NCBI GenBank assembly: GCA_003131945.1
Contig: PKWD01000215.1
Span: 20,654 to 29,985 of the forward strand
Direction of reading: 5' to 3'
DNA length: 9,332 nt
Source of the DNA: Acidimicrobiaceae bacterium
GTDB lineage: Bacteria > Actinomycetota > Acidimicrobiia > Acidimicrobiales > UBA8190
Positions 1-6,213 of this stretch are shown here, one piece after another. The translations under genes were made by a program, and so were the position numbers. Numbering within the stretch: position 1 is the first letter of the stretch; each line of letters opens with the position of its first letter. A model generated the notes under the pieces. The model made no database searches and was not told the origin of the DNA. It saw only the letters and a list, made by a program, of their open reading frames with translations.

Positions 1-1999
1 CGGCCTCGCGGCGCGCCTGCTCGGTAGCCACGGCCGTGGCCGGCGACGATCCGGCGTGGACAATCCAGCCGGCCGTCGAGAAGCGGTCGCCCGACGAGGT
101 GACGACGACGAGATCGGGACGCTCGAGCGCGTAGTCGACGGCGTTGCGCCACCCACCGCCCACGGCCACGGCGTCGGCCAGCAAGCGGTCGAGCAGCTCC
201 CCCACCCCCGGAACGTGGGAACGGACGTGGCGGCGGACGGGTTCGGCATCGGGGCGCAGGGCGGGGCTCTCGAGCGCACCGGGAGCCGCAAGCGCCGACG
301 GCAGGGTCAGCACCGTGCCGACGACGTCGTTTTCGTGGAGCCGGGTCAACGCGGCACGGGCCGTGTCGTTGTCTTGCACCACCACGCCGGCCAGGGCCGC
401 ACCGACGGCGGCTTCGAAGGCGCCCTCCCAGCCGTCATCGATGTCCACCAGCTCGACCAGTGATCCCATCACTCCGGGGACGCGGGCCAGCACATCGGCA
501 CCGGCCGCACCGCGAGCCTCGGCGGCGGCGCGGGTCAGCGCCTCGGCGCGGGCCTCGAGTCGGTGACGCATCTGCTCAGCCTGGCGGCCGAGGTTCTCGG
601 CTCTGTCCCAGGCCTCGGCGCCAGCGGCGGCCGCCACCAGCGCGGCGTCGACCCGGGTGGCCGACGCGGCAACTTCGGCCTCGGCCTCGGCCCGCTGACC
701 GGTCAGATCGGCTATCTCGGCCTCGAGCGTGAAGCGACGTCGTTCGAGGACGGCCACCCGCTCATGGAGTTGCTCCAGGTCTCCGGCGTCGCGCTCGAGA
801 GCGCGACGAAGCGGCTCCCTCTCGCCCCGGGCGACGGCAAAGGCCTCCTCGGCGGCGCGCATGGCGGACAGATCGCCGGTGGCGGCGTCGAACGCCGCCA
901 GATCGCCCGCCAGCTCGGCTTCGGCCGCCGCCACCTCCTGCGACACAGGATCCAGCTCTCGGGCCTCGGCCGCCGTCCACTCGAGCTCGTCCGACAACCG
1001 CGCCGCGTCGGTCTCGAGCGACGACACCACATCGGCGTCAGCGGCGGCGGCCAGAGCTTGAACGAGGGACCGGCGCCGTTCGGCCAGCACGCCGGCGAGG
1101 CCCCGGCACCGTTCGCCGAGCCCGTGGACGAGGGTGAGGGCGGCGATGAGCCCGTCCTCGCGACGGGCCGACAACTCGGCGGCGGCCGTGTCCGCTGCCG
1201 CGTCGAGTTCGTCGAGCGAGGTCCGCAGCGCGGTCTCCGCCGCCCGCAGCCGGTCGCGCTCGACCGTCGAGACTCGCCGGCGCTCGTCCAGAGTGGCCAG
1301 CTCCCGACCGATCAGATAGAGCCGCAGGTCCCGCAACTCCTCGGCCAGCGACGCATGCGAGCGAGCGGCGGCCGCCTGGCGCTCGAGAGGCCGCATCTGA
1401 CGACGCACCTCACGCAGGAGGTCGCCCAGGCGCTCGAGGTTCTCTTCGGTCGCCGCCAAGCGGCGCTCGGCCCGTTCCCGACGGCGCCGGTGCTTCAGAA
1501 TTCCGGCCGCCTCTTCGATCACGGCACGACGATCCTCGGGCCGGGCGTTCAGGATCTGGTCGAGTTGCCCTTGGCTCACGATCACGTGCTGGGTGCGACC
1601 GACACCGGAATCCGACAGGAGCTCCTGGATGTCGAGCAGTCGACAGGGCTGACCGTTCAAGGCGTACTCGCTGTCACCGGAACGGAACAGGGTTCGGGTG
1701 ATGGTGATCTCGGCCAGGCCGCCGGGGAGATGACCGGCGCGATTGTCGATGGTGAGCGACACCTCGGCGCGCCCGAGGGCGGGGCGGTCGGCGGAACCGG
1801 CGAAGATGACGTCTTCCATCTTCGACGACCGCACCGTGCGCGGTCCTTGGGCGCCGAGCACCCAGGCGACGGCGTCGACCACGTTCGACTTGCCGCTGCC
1901 ATTGGGCCCGACCACGACGGTCACGCCGGGCTCCAGCTGCAAGGTCGACGGGTCGGCGAACGACTTGAAGCCCTTCAGGGTCAGTGACTTCAGGAACAC
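1..1999 (-). CDS. smc: Chromosome segregation protein SMC, N-terminal head, first coiled coil and hinge (3' end outside window)
   Basis: SMC is a condensin-type ATPase that compacts and segregates the chromosome with ScpA and ScpB. I followed the minus-strand frame codon by codon from 1999 to the left edge and found no stop, giving 666 residues. The N-terminus reads VFLKSLTLKGFKSFADP, typical of the family. Walker A (GPNGSGKSN) is at residues 31-39, and the Q-loop region SQGQLDQIL followed by RPEDRRAVIEEAAGI is at about 142-167. A long Ala/Glu/Arg/Leu-rich coiled coil spans about 170-490. The hinge starts near residue 503 (VLARVPGVMGSLVEL) and runs to the edge, with the conserved late-hinge pattern around RPDLVVVTSSGDRF. 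The second coil, the signature motif and Walker B lie beyond position 1. GTG at 1999 is the first possible start because an in-frame TGA sits at 2006-2008. The gene follows mutM after 62 bp. Identity is certain; only the far end is missing. Confidence 0.96.
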   Translation of the reverse strand, partial: MFLKSLTLKGFKSFADPSTLQLEPGVTVVVGPNGSGKSNVVDAVAWVLGAQGPRTVRSSKMEDVIFAGSADRPALGRAEVSLTIDNRAGHLPGGLAEITITRTLFRSGDSEYALNGQPCRLLDIQELLSDSGVGRTQHVIVSQGQLDQILNARPEDRRAVIEEAAGILKHRRRRERAERRLAATEENLERLGDLLREVRRQMRPLERQAAAARSHASLAEELRDLRLYLIGRELATLDERRRVSTVERDRLRAAETALRTSLDELDAAADTAAAELSARREDGLIAALTLVHGLGERCRGLAGVLAERRRSLVQALAAAADADVVSSLETDAARLSDELEWTAAEARELDPVSQEVAAAEAELAGDLAAFDAATGDLSAMRAAEEAFAVARGEREPLRRALERDAGDLEQLHERVAVLERRRFTLEAEIADLTGQRAEAEAEVAASATRVDAALVAAAAGAEAWDRAENLGRQAEQMRHRLEARAEALTRAAAEARGAAGADVLARVPGVMGSLVELVDIDDGWEGAFEAAVGAALAGVVVQDNDTARAALTRLHENDVVGTVLTLPSALAAPGALESPALRPDAEPVRRHVRSHVPGVGELLDRLLADAVAVGGGWRNAVDYALERPDLVVVTSSGDRFSTAGWIVHAGSSPATAVATEQARREA

Positions 2000-2007
2000 C
2001 GGTGGTC

Positions 2008-2013
2008 ACCCTA
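2008..2013 (-). promoter_or_regulatory. Possible -10 element (TAGGGT) directly before smc
   Basis: In the 62-bp mutM-smc spacer (2000-2061), the minus strand carries TAGGGT, which fits the TANNNT -10 pattern. It ends 8 nt before the GTG start of smc, so transcription could begin at or next to the start codon and give a leaderless mRNA, a common arrangement in Actinomycetota. I see no convincing -35 element. The same bases contain AGGG, which could instead act as a weak ribosome binding site about 9 nt from the GTG. This is inference from position and pattern only. Confidence 0.3.
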
Positions 2014-2061
2014 CCTGTCGCACAGCGCCAGACGGGGATGACGTCGGCGAGGGAATCGAAA

Positions 2062-2898
2062 TCAGATCTGGCAGTGCTCGCACAAGAACGCCGAGCGACC
2101 GTTGACCTTCACCCGGACGATCGAGTTGCGGCACCGGCGGCAGGCGCTGCCCTCGCGGTCGTAGACCTGGTGTGAGCCCTGGAAGTCGCCGATCTCGCCG
2201 AAGAGGTCGCGGTACTGCTCGTCGGCCAGCGACGACCCCCGGTACTTCACCGCCTCGGACAGGGTCTCGACCATGGCGCGGTAGAGCCGCCTGATCTCCT
2301 GCGCGCTCAGCGAATCCGACCCCCGGTCGTAACGGAGCCCGGCGGCGAAGAGAATCTCGTCGGAGTAGATGTTGCCGATCCCGGCGACGAACTTCTGGTC
2401 CATGAGCAGCGTCTTGAGCGGGGTGTGCCGATCGGCCAGGAGCTGGCCGAAACGGGCCCAGCTCATGACCTCCTCGAGCGGATCGAAGCCCAGGTGAGAC
2501 AGCTCAGGCACCGTCTCGAGCTCACCGATGGCGGTGACGAACATCTCTCCGAAGGTGCGGGGATCGACGAAGCGGAGCTGTCCGCCCTGGGTGAAGGTGA
2601 TGATGACATGGGTGTGCTTGTCCAGGGGGTCCTTCGGACCCTTGGCCCGTAGCAACTGGCCGCTCATCCCCAGGTGGATCACGAGGATGTCGTCGTCATC
2701 GAGGCCGACGAGCAGGTACTTCCCTGCCCGGCGGATCGAGGTCATCTTCCGGCCTTCGATCCGGGCTTTGAACTCGGGGCCGCTCTTGTGACGCCGGATC
2801 GACCGCTTGCCCTTCACCTCCACGGTCTTCACCCGACGCCCGACGACCTCCTTCTCGAGGTCGCGGCGGATGGTCTCGACCTCCGGGAGCTCAGGCAT
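2062..2898 (-). CDS. mutM: Formamidopyrimidine-DNA glycosylase (Fpg/MutM)
   Basis: This base-excision repair enzyme removes 8-oxoguanine and ring-opened purines and cleaves the abasic site (beta/delta-elimination). The 278-aa protein starts MPELPEVETI, with the catalytic Pro2 and Glu3. That fixes the start, because the N-terminal proline must be exposed; the frame stays open upstream, but an extension would destroy the active site. Lys60 lies in RRAGKYLLVGL (equivalent to E. coli Lys57), LGMSGQL is at about 76-82, and FVAGIGNIYSDEILF is the helix-two-turn-helix region. The C-terminal zinc finger is CRRC-x16-CEHC, and the protein ends only two residues after the last cysteine. The ATG overlaps the rnc stop by 8 nt, so translation is probably coupled; upstream bases show only a weak Shine-Dalgarno. 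All key residues I can check are present. Confidence 0.97.
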   Translation of the reverse strand: MPELPEVETIRRDLEKEVVGRRVKTVEVKGKRSIRRHKSGPEFKARIEGRKMTSIRRAGKYLLVGLDDDDILVIHLGMSGQLLRAKGPKDPLDKHTHVIITFTQGGQLRFVDPRTFGEMFVTAIGELETVPELSHLGFDPLEEVMSWARFGQLLADRHTPLKTLLMDQKFVAGIGNIYSDEILFAAGLRYDRGSDSLSAQEIRRLYRAMVETLSEAVKYRGSSLADEQYRDLFGEIGDFQGSHQVYDREGSACRRCRNSIVRVKVNGRSAFLCEHCQI

Positions 2899-3781
2899 GA
2901 CTGTGCACATCCCCGTCGGAGCGCTCACTATCAATCGATCCGGCAACCGATCCGGCAACCGATCCGGCAACCGATCCGGCCACCGAGTCGGCGAGCGCAT
3001 CGACGGCGGCCGCAGCGATTGGCGCCACCGCTTCTGCGAACGCTGGAAATGCGGCGTGGGCGGCAGCCTGCTCGGCGTCCTTCTTGGACCGGCCCTCACC
3101 CTCACCGACGACGGCGCCACCGACGATCACCGTCGCCGTGTAGCGGCGGGCATGGTCGGGTCCCGTCCCTGCCACCGCGTACTGGGGAAGCTTCCCGACG
3201 CGGCGGACCACCATCTCCTGCAGACGTGTCTTGAAGTCCTCGGCGCCGGGCCCGGCGGCGGCCTCCTCGATGCGGTGGTCGAGAAGTCCGAGGACGAAGG
3301 CGGTGGCGGTCTCCCAGCCACCGTCGAGGTAGACGGCGGCGATCACGGCCTCGACGGCGTTGGCCAGAATCGACGGCTTGGCCCGACCTCCCGAGGAGTC
3401 CTCCCCCCGGCCGAGGAGCAGAACGGGGCCGAGCTCGAGCTCGAGGGCGACCTCAGCCAGCACGGCGGTGTTGACGACGGCGGCGCGCACCTGGGCCAGG
3501 GCGCCTTCGGGCATCTCGGGGTAGATGCGGTAGCAGTGTTCAGCCACCACCAGGCCGAGGACGGCATCGCCCAGGTACTCGAGTCTTTCGTTTGACGGCC
3601 GTCCCCCCGCCTCGGCGCACCACGAGCGGTGCGACAGCGCCTGGACGAGCAGTCCCTCGTCATCGAACGGCCGACCCAACCGTCGCAGCAGGTCACCGAG
3701 GTTCGGAGCCTGCAGGCGGCGGGCGGCGGACGTCTGCACGCCTGTTCCCGGCGCGACGCCTGGCTCCGCGCCAATGGGCAC
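2891..3781 (-). CDS. rnc: Ribonuclease III with Ala-rich, VAGS-repeat C-terminal tail
   Basis: RNase III cleaves double-stranded RNA in rRNA and mRNA processing. From GTG 3781 it has 296 residues. The nuclease domain is at about 27-170, with signature NERLEYLGDAVL at 64-75 (Glu65, Glu68, Asp72). A dsRNA-binding domain follows, from about DFKTRLQEMV to the GEGRSKKDAEQAAAHAAF motif. The last 45 or so residues form a tail rich in Ala and Val with four VAGS units, not part of either domain. In the second metal-binding motif the usual Asp is Asn141 (codon AAC at 3359-3361; ILANAVEAVIAAVYLDGG), while Glu144 is kept. The start is unresolved: GTG 3898 (335 aa, overlapping acpP by 44 nt), GTG 3781 and GTG 3739 (282 aa) are all in frame, none has a strong ribosome binding site, and the residues before the core are low-complexity. 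The stop overlaps mutM by 8 nt. Confidence 0.93.
   Translation of the reverse strand: MPIGAEPGVAPGTGVQTSAARRLQAPNLGDLLRRLGRPFDDEGLLVQALSHRSWCAEAGGRPSNERLEYLGDAVLGLVVAEHCYRIYPEMPEGALAQVRAAVVNTAVLAEVALELELGPVLLLGRGEDSSGGRAKPSILANAVEAVIAAVYLDGGWETATAFVLGLLDHRIEEAAAGPGAEDFKTRLQEMVVRRVGKLPQYAVAGTGPDHARRYTATVIVGGAVVGEGEGRSKKDAEQAAAHAAFPAFAEAVAPIAAAAVDALADSVAGSVAGSVAGSVAGSIDSERSDGDVHSHA
2937..2984 (-). repeat. 12-bp tandem repeat inside the 3' end of rnc (VAGS units)
   Basis: On the plus strand gatccggcaacc occurs three times exactly (2937-2948, 2949-2960, 2961-2972). A fourth copy with one mismatch follows (gatccggccacc, 2973-2984) and then a more decayed 12-mer (2985-2996). The unit length is a multiple of three, so on the coding strand it encodes repeated Ser-Val-Ala-Gly units near the C-terminus of RNase III and can expand or contract without a frameshift. 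The array ends about 40 bp before the mutM start. Confidence 0.9.
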
Positions 3782-3854
3782 GGAGCGGGCCGAGGTCGTG
3801 ACCTCGGATCCGGCGCCTCCGGCGCCGTCCAGGCTGGCGGGATCTTTGGCCGTG

Positions 3855-4151
3855 TCAGCTCTTCCCGAGCTTGGCGACCACGTAGTCGACGGCGTCACGC
3901 ACGGTCCGGAGGTCCTCGAGGTCCTCGTCCTCGATCCGGAACCCGACCGTGCGTTCTCCGAGCTCCTCCTCCAAGGCTTCGACCAGCTCGATCAGGGCCA
4001 GCGAGTCGGCATCGAGATCCTCGGCGAACGAGGATGACTCCCGGATCGAGGAGGGCTCGACCTCGAGGATGTCGGCCAGCTGGTCACGCACCAACTCGAA
4101 GACCTCCTGGCGGTCGAGCGGACCCTTTTCCACGTGGGTTTCTGCGGGCAC
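3855..4151 (-). CDS. acpP: Acyl carrier protein (type II fatty acid synthesis)
   Basis: AcpP carries growing acyl chains on a 4'-phosphopantetheine arm during fatty acid synthesis and supplies acyl-ACP to PlsX. The protein has 98 residues. The attachment site is Ser50 in LDADSLALIEL, with the acidic helix after it (VEALEEELGE) and a C-terminal helix RTVRDAVDYVVAKL. Between helices II and III it carries a few extra residues (GERTVGFRIED) where many ACPs have a shorter segment. I chose GTG 4151 because AGGAGA sits 6 nt upstream (4158-4163) and the length then fits the family; the frame stays open further upstream, with an ATG at 4190 that would add 13 residues. It lies downstream of plsX after a 214-bp spacer and upstream of rnc, a common bacterial order. 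CoaD in the same window makes the precursor of its prosthetic group. Confidence 0.95.
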   Translation of the reverse strand: MPAETHVEKGPLDRQEVFELVRDQLADILEVEPSSIRESSSFAEDLDADSLALIELVEALEEELGERTVGFRIEDEDLEDLRTVRDAVDYVVAKLGKS

Positions 4152-4157
4152 GTCGTC

Positions 4158-4163
4158 TCTCCT
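4158..4163 (-). promoter_or_regulatory. Strong ribosome binding site of acpP
   Basis: AGGAGA on the minus strand, 6 nt before GTG 4151. It is the clearest Shine-Dalgarno sequence I noticed in the window and decides the acpP start against the upstream in-frame ATG at 4190. A strong site fits a highly translated protein such as ACP. Confidence 0.75.
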
Positions 4164-4188
4164 GCGGATTGTTCGAAAGTTCCCGCTC

Positions 4189-4212
4189 ATCCTACCCGAC
4201 AAGGGGCCCTTG
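4189..4212 (-). promoter_or_regulatory. Candidate acpP promoter with palindromic operator-like site
   Basis: The minus strand has TAGGAT (4189-4194), a good TANNNT -10 element that would start transcription about 30 nt before the acpP GTG. Just upstream, where the -10/-35 spacer would lie, is a 13-bp palindrome, CAAGGG-C-CCCTTG on the minus strand (4200-4212). I see no matching -35 hexamer. A palindrome in that place is typical of a repressor or activator site, but I cannot name a regulator, and it may be chance in GC-rich DNA. Confidence 0.35.
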
Positions 4213-4365
4213 ACCGACGGAATCCCTGGTGAGAGGCCACTTCTGCCGTCAAGTCGGGGCCCTGACGACACGGCGTGGCAGCTGGCGCCACGTGTCACGG
4301 TCGCGCCTTCCCTGAGCGTGGCCAGAAGTGTCGGACCCAGACGGCTCGGAGGGGTCTGAGCCCCC

Positions 4366-5382
4366 TTAGGCCTGGGCGACGGCGTGGGCCAGACGGTCGA
4401 CGAGGCCGGCCCTGGCCACGTCGTGGGCGACCTTCACGGCCGACACGATCGCCTGAGCCGAGGACGAGCCGTGGCTGATGACGCAGATCCCGTCCACCCC
4501 GAGCAGCACCGCCCCTCCGGTGTTGTCCGGATCGAACTCGGCCGCCAGCGGGGCCAGGTAGGGCAGAAGCACCTCGGAGGCCTTCTTCGTGTCCTCGTTC
4601 TTCGACAGCACCTCGAGGAGCGTGTCCATGAAGAACCGCAGCGACCCCTCCAGAGTCTTCAGGGCCACGTTGCCGGTGAACCCGTCGGTCACGACCACAT
4701 CGGGGGCGTCCCCCATCAGGTCCCGGCCCTCGGCGTTGCCGACGAACCGCAGGCCGGGGGTACCGGCAAGCAACGCGTGGGTCTCTTTCACCAGGGCGGT
4801 GCCCTTCGACTTCTCCTCCCCGATGGAGAGCAGAGCCACCGTGGGTTCGGCCACCCCGTAGCGCGCCGTGGAATAGGCCGAACCCATCTGGGCGAACTGG
4901 ACGAGCATGGCCGGCGTGCATTCGCTATTGGCGCCGGCATCGAGAAGGACGGTCGGATGCGTACCCAGCTGCGGTATCGGCGTGGCGATGGCCGGGCGGA
5001 CGATCCCCTTCAGGCGGCCCATCCGCAGCAGGGCGCTGGCCATGGTGGCGCCGGTGTTCCCGGCACTGACCATGGCCAAGGCCCGTCCCTCACGGACTGC
5101 CTCGGCCGCTCTCACCAGGGAGGAGTCCTTCTTTCTGCGGACCCCCTGGCCGGGATCCTCGCTCATCTCGATGACCTCGGACGCAGCGATGACGTCGAGA
5201 CCCCCGGTGTCGCCCAATTGATCAGGCCGGCCGACGAGCACGACGTCGATCCCCAGCTCCTCGGCGGCCCGACGGGCGCCGGCCACGATCTCGCCCGGAG
5301 CCCGATCACCGCCCATGGCGTCGACCGCCACCGGCAACGGGCGCCCCGTGGCGTCGCCGAGACCGGCGCGGGCGCCGGCCAC
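4366..5382 (-). CDS. plsX: Phosphate acyltransferase PlsX
   Basis: PlsX converts acyl-ACP and phosphate to acyl-phosphate, the acyl donor for PlsY in phospholipid synthesis; it is a peripheral membrane enzyme. The protein has 338 residues, with the family N-terminal motif VAVDAMGGDRAP at about 18-29, SAGNTGATMASALL, the segment LDAGANSECTPAMLVQFAQMG, and GFTGNVALKTLEG. GTG 5382 shares its first base with the last base of the rpmF stop (TAGTG), so coupling with rpmF is likely. This start gives about 17 residues before the conserved motif; TTG 5337 and GTG 5331 are alternatives giving a length closer to other PlsX proteins. An open frame continues upstream through rpmF but is a shadow. The rpmF-plsX-acpP order is widely conserved and links the enzyme to its substrate carrier. 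Confidence 0.95.
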   Translation of the reverse strand: MAGARAGLGDATGRPLPVAVDAMGGDRAPGEIVAGARRAAEELGIDVVLVGRPDQLGDTGGLDVIAASEVIEMSEDPGQGVRRKKDSSLVRAAEAVREGRALAMVSAGNTGATMASALLRMGRLKGIVRPAIATPIPQLGTHPTVLLDAGANSECTPAMLVQFAQMGSAYSTARYGVAEPTVALLSIGEEKSKGTALVKETHALLAGTPGLRFVGNAEGRDLMGDAPDVVVTDGFTGNVALKTLEGSLRFFMDTLLEVLSKNEDTKKASEVLLPYLAPLAAEFDPDNTGGAVLLGVDGICVISHGSSSAQAIVSAVKVAHDVARAGLVDRLAHAVAQA

Positions 5383-5561
5383 TAGTCGACTTCGACGGCC
5401 TGTCGGCCCTTGTACCAGCCGCAGTTGGGGCAGACCACGTGGGGAACCTTCACCGTCTGGCACTGCGGGCAGATGCTGCGGGCGGGCAGCCCGAGGCGCC
5501 AGTTGGCGGCCTGGCGGCTGCGGCCCTTCGCTTTGGAGCTCTTCTTCTTCGGGACGGCCAT
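5382..5561 (-). CDS. rpmF: 50S ribosomal protein bL32, zinc-binding form
   Basis: A small ribosomal protein of the large subunit, 59 residues, starting MAVPKKKSSKAKGRSRQA, which is characteristic of bL32. A zinc ribbon follows, made of CPQC and CPNC, so this is the four-cysteine (C+) form and not the cysteine-free paralogue that some Actinomycetota express under zinc limitation. ATG 5561 gives the canonical N-terminus; the frame is open further upstream but the upstream part overlaps yceD. It starts 7 nt after the yceD stop and its TAG overlaps the plsX GTG by one base. GGATGA about 8 nt upstream may serve as a weak ribosome binding site. Confidence 0.97.
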   Translation of the reverse strand: MAVPKKKSSKAKGRSRQAANWRLGLPARSICPQCQTVKVPHVVCPNCGWYKGRQAVEVD

Positions 5562-5568
5562 CGTGTTG

Positions 5569-6213
5569 TCATCCAGTCCTGTCTGGTCCTGACCGGCGAC
5601 GATCGCTCGTGTCGCTCTCGTCGTCTCCGGGTCTGAGCACGGCGAGAGCCGACCACCTGGGGTCGGCCGGGGTCTCGCACGAGCACGTCTCGCTGTTGCG
5701 ATTGACGCCGCACTCCGGGCAGAGACCTTGGCAGTCCTCCCGACACAGCGGCGCAAGCGGCAGGTCGAGGATACAGGCATCGTGAACTATGGGTTCCAGA
5801 TCGAGCCAGTCAGCCTCGACCGGGTAGGAGAGCTCATCGGGCTCATCGGTGCAGATCTCGTGGATCTCGATGTCGAGCTCACCGTGAGCGGCTTCGAGAC
5901 ACCGCCGGCAGATGCCTTCCCACGGCGCCCGGATTCGACCGCGGACGACAGCGCCTCCGAGTACGGACTCGACCCACCCGTCGAAGGTCACGTCAGCACC
6001 CTCCGGCACCCACGAGTCCGAGATGGCCATGTCCGGGATCGGCGCCGCCACTTCGACGTGCTGGCGCGTGCCCCGGCTCCGGCGCAGGGCGCCGAAGGGG
6101 ACCTGCCACGGCCTGCTCTGGTTCCGAGACGACAGGGACCGCCTTGAGGGCACCGTCATCTCGAGGCTCTTCCCCAAATTGTCCTTCGCCGAATCGAGTT
6201 TGGGCCCTCTCAC
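5569..6213 (-). CDS. yceD: YceD / DUF177 family protein
   Basis: A member of the DUF177 family that lies next to rpmF in most bacteria; the plant and bacterial homologues are linked to large-subunit rRNA (23S) processing or accumulation, while the exact biochemical role is unsettled. The protein has 214 residues. It shows the family cysteine cluster near the C-terminus, LCREDCQGLCPECGVNRN followed by CSC, and an earlier CRRCLEA motif in the middle beta region, so metal binding is plausible. GTG 6213 overlaps the stop of the upstream coiled-coil gene as GTGA, and AGGA lies 6 nt upstream, which supports this start; an internal ATG at 6159 is less likely. The gene ends 7 nt before rpmF. The first 50 or so residues are polar and less typical of the family. 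Family assignment is firm, function is not. Confidence 0.9.
   Translation of the reverse strand: MRGPKLDSAKDNLGKSLEMTVPSRRSLSSRNQSRPWQVPFGALRRSRGTRQHVEVAAPIPDMAISDSWVPEGADVTFDGWVESVLGGAVVRGRIRAPWEGICRRCLEAAHGELDIEIHEICTDEPDELSYPVEADWLDLEPIVHDACILDLPLAPLCREDCQGLCPECGVNRNSETCSCETPADPRWSALAVLRPGDDESDTSDRRRSGPDRTG

Larger units (their letters stand above)
4152..4365 (-). other. plsX-acpP spacer with inverted repeats
   Basis: This 214-bp gap interrupts an otherwise tightly packed gene series. Besides the candidate promoter it contains a hairpin with arms cgtggc (4274-4279) and gccacg (4287-4292); an 8-bp inverted repeat, cacttctg (4238-4245) and cagaagtg (4323-4330), with ggccac/gtggcc next to each arm; and a ggctc/gagcc pair (4343-4347, 4358-4362) just after the plsX stop. 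None is followed by a T run in the direction of transcription, so I do not call a rho-independent terminator. No coding frame here looks real. Confidence 0.5.

Noticed and set aside
563..1987. Long plus-strand open frame (474 codons) opposite smc
   Set aside because: It is the antisense shadow of smc: GC-rich codon bias suppresses stops on the opposite strand. The product is Gly/Arg/Gln-rich with no family pattern, and smc on the minus strand is unmistakable.
2937..2996. CRISPR-like short repeats
   Set aside because: The 12-bp units are directly adjacent with no spacers and lie inside a coding frame.
2899..3120. N-terminal extension of mutM by 74 codons
   Set aside because: The extension overlaps rnc, is Arg/Pro-rich because of the 12-bp repeat read in another frame, and would bury the catalytic N-terminal proline of Fpg.
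4343..4362. Rho-independent terminator after plsX
   Set aside because: The ggctc/gagcc hairpin has a 5-bp stem, a 10-nt loop and no U tract in the minus-strand transcript.
4384..5385. 333-codon plus-strand open frame opposite plsX
   Set aside because: Shadow of plsX; Gly/His/Arg-rich composition with no domain and no ribosome binding site.
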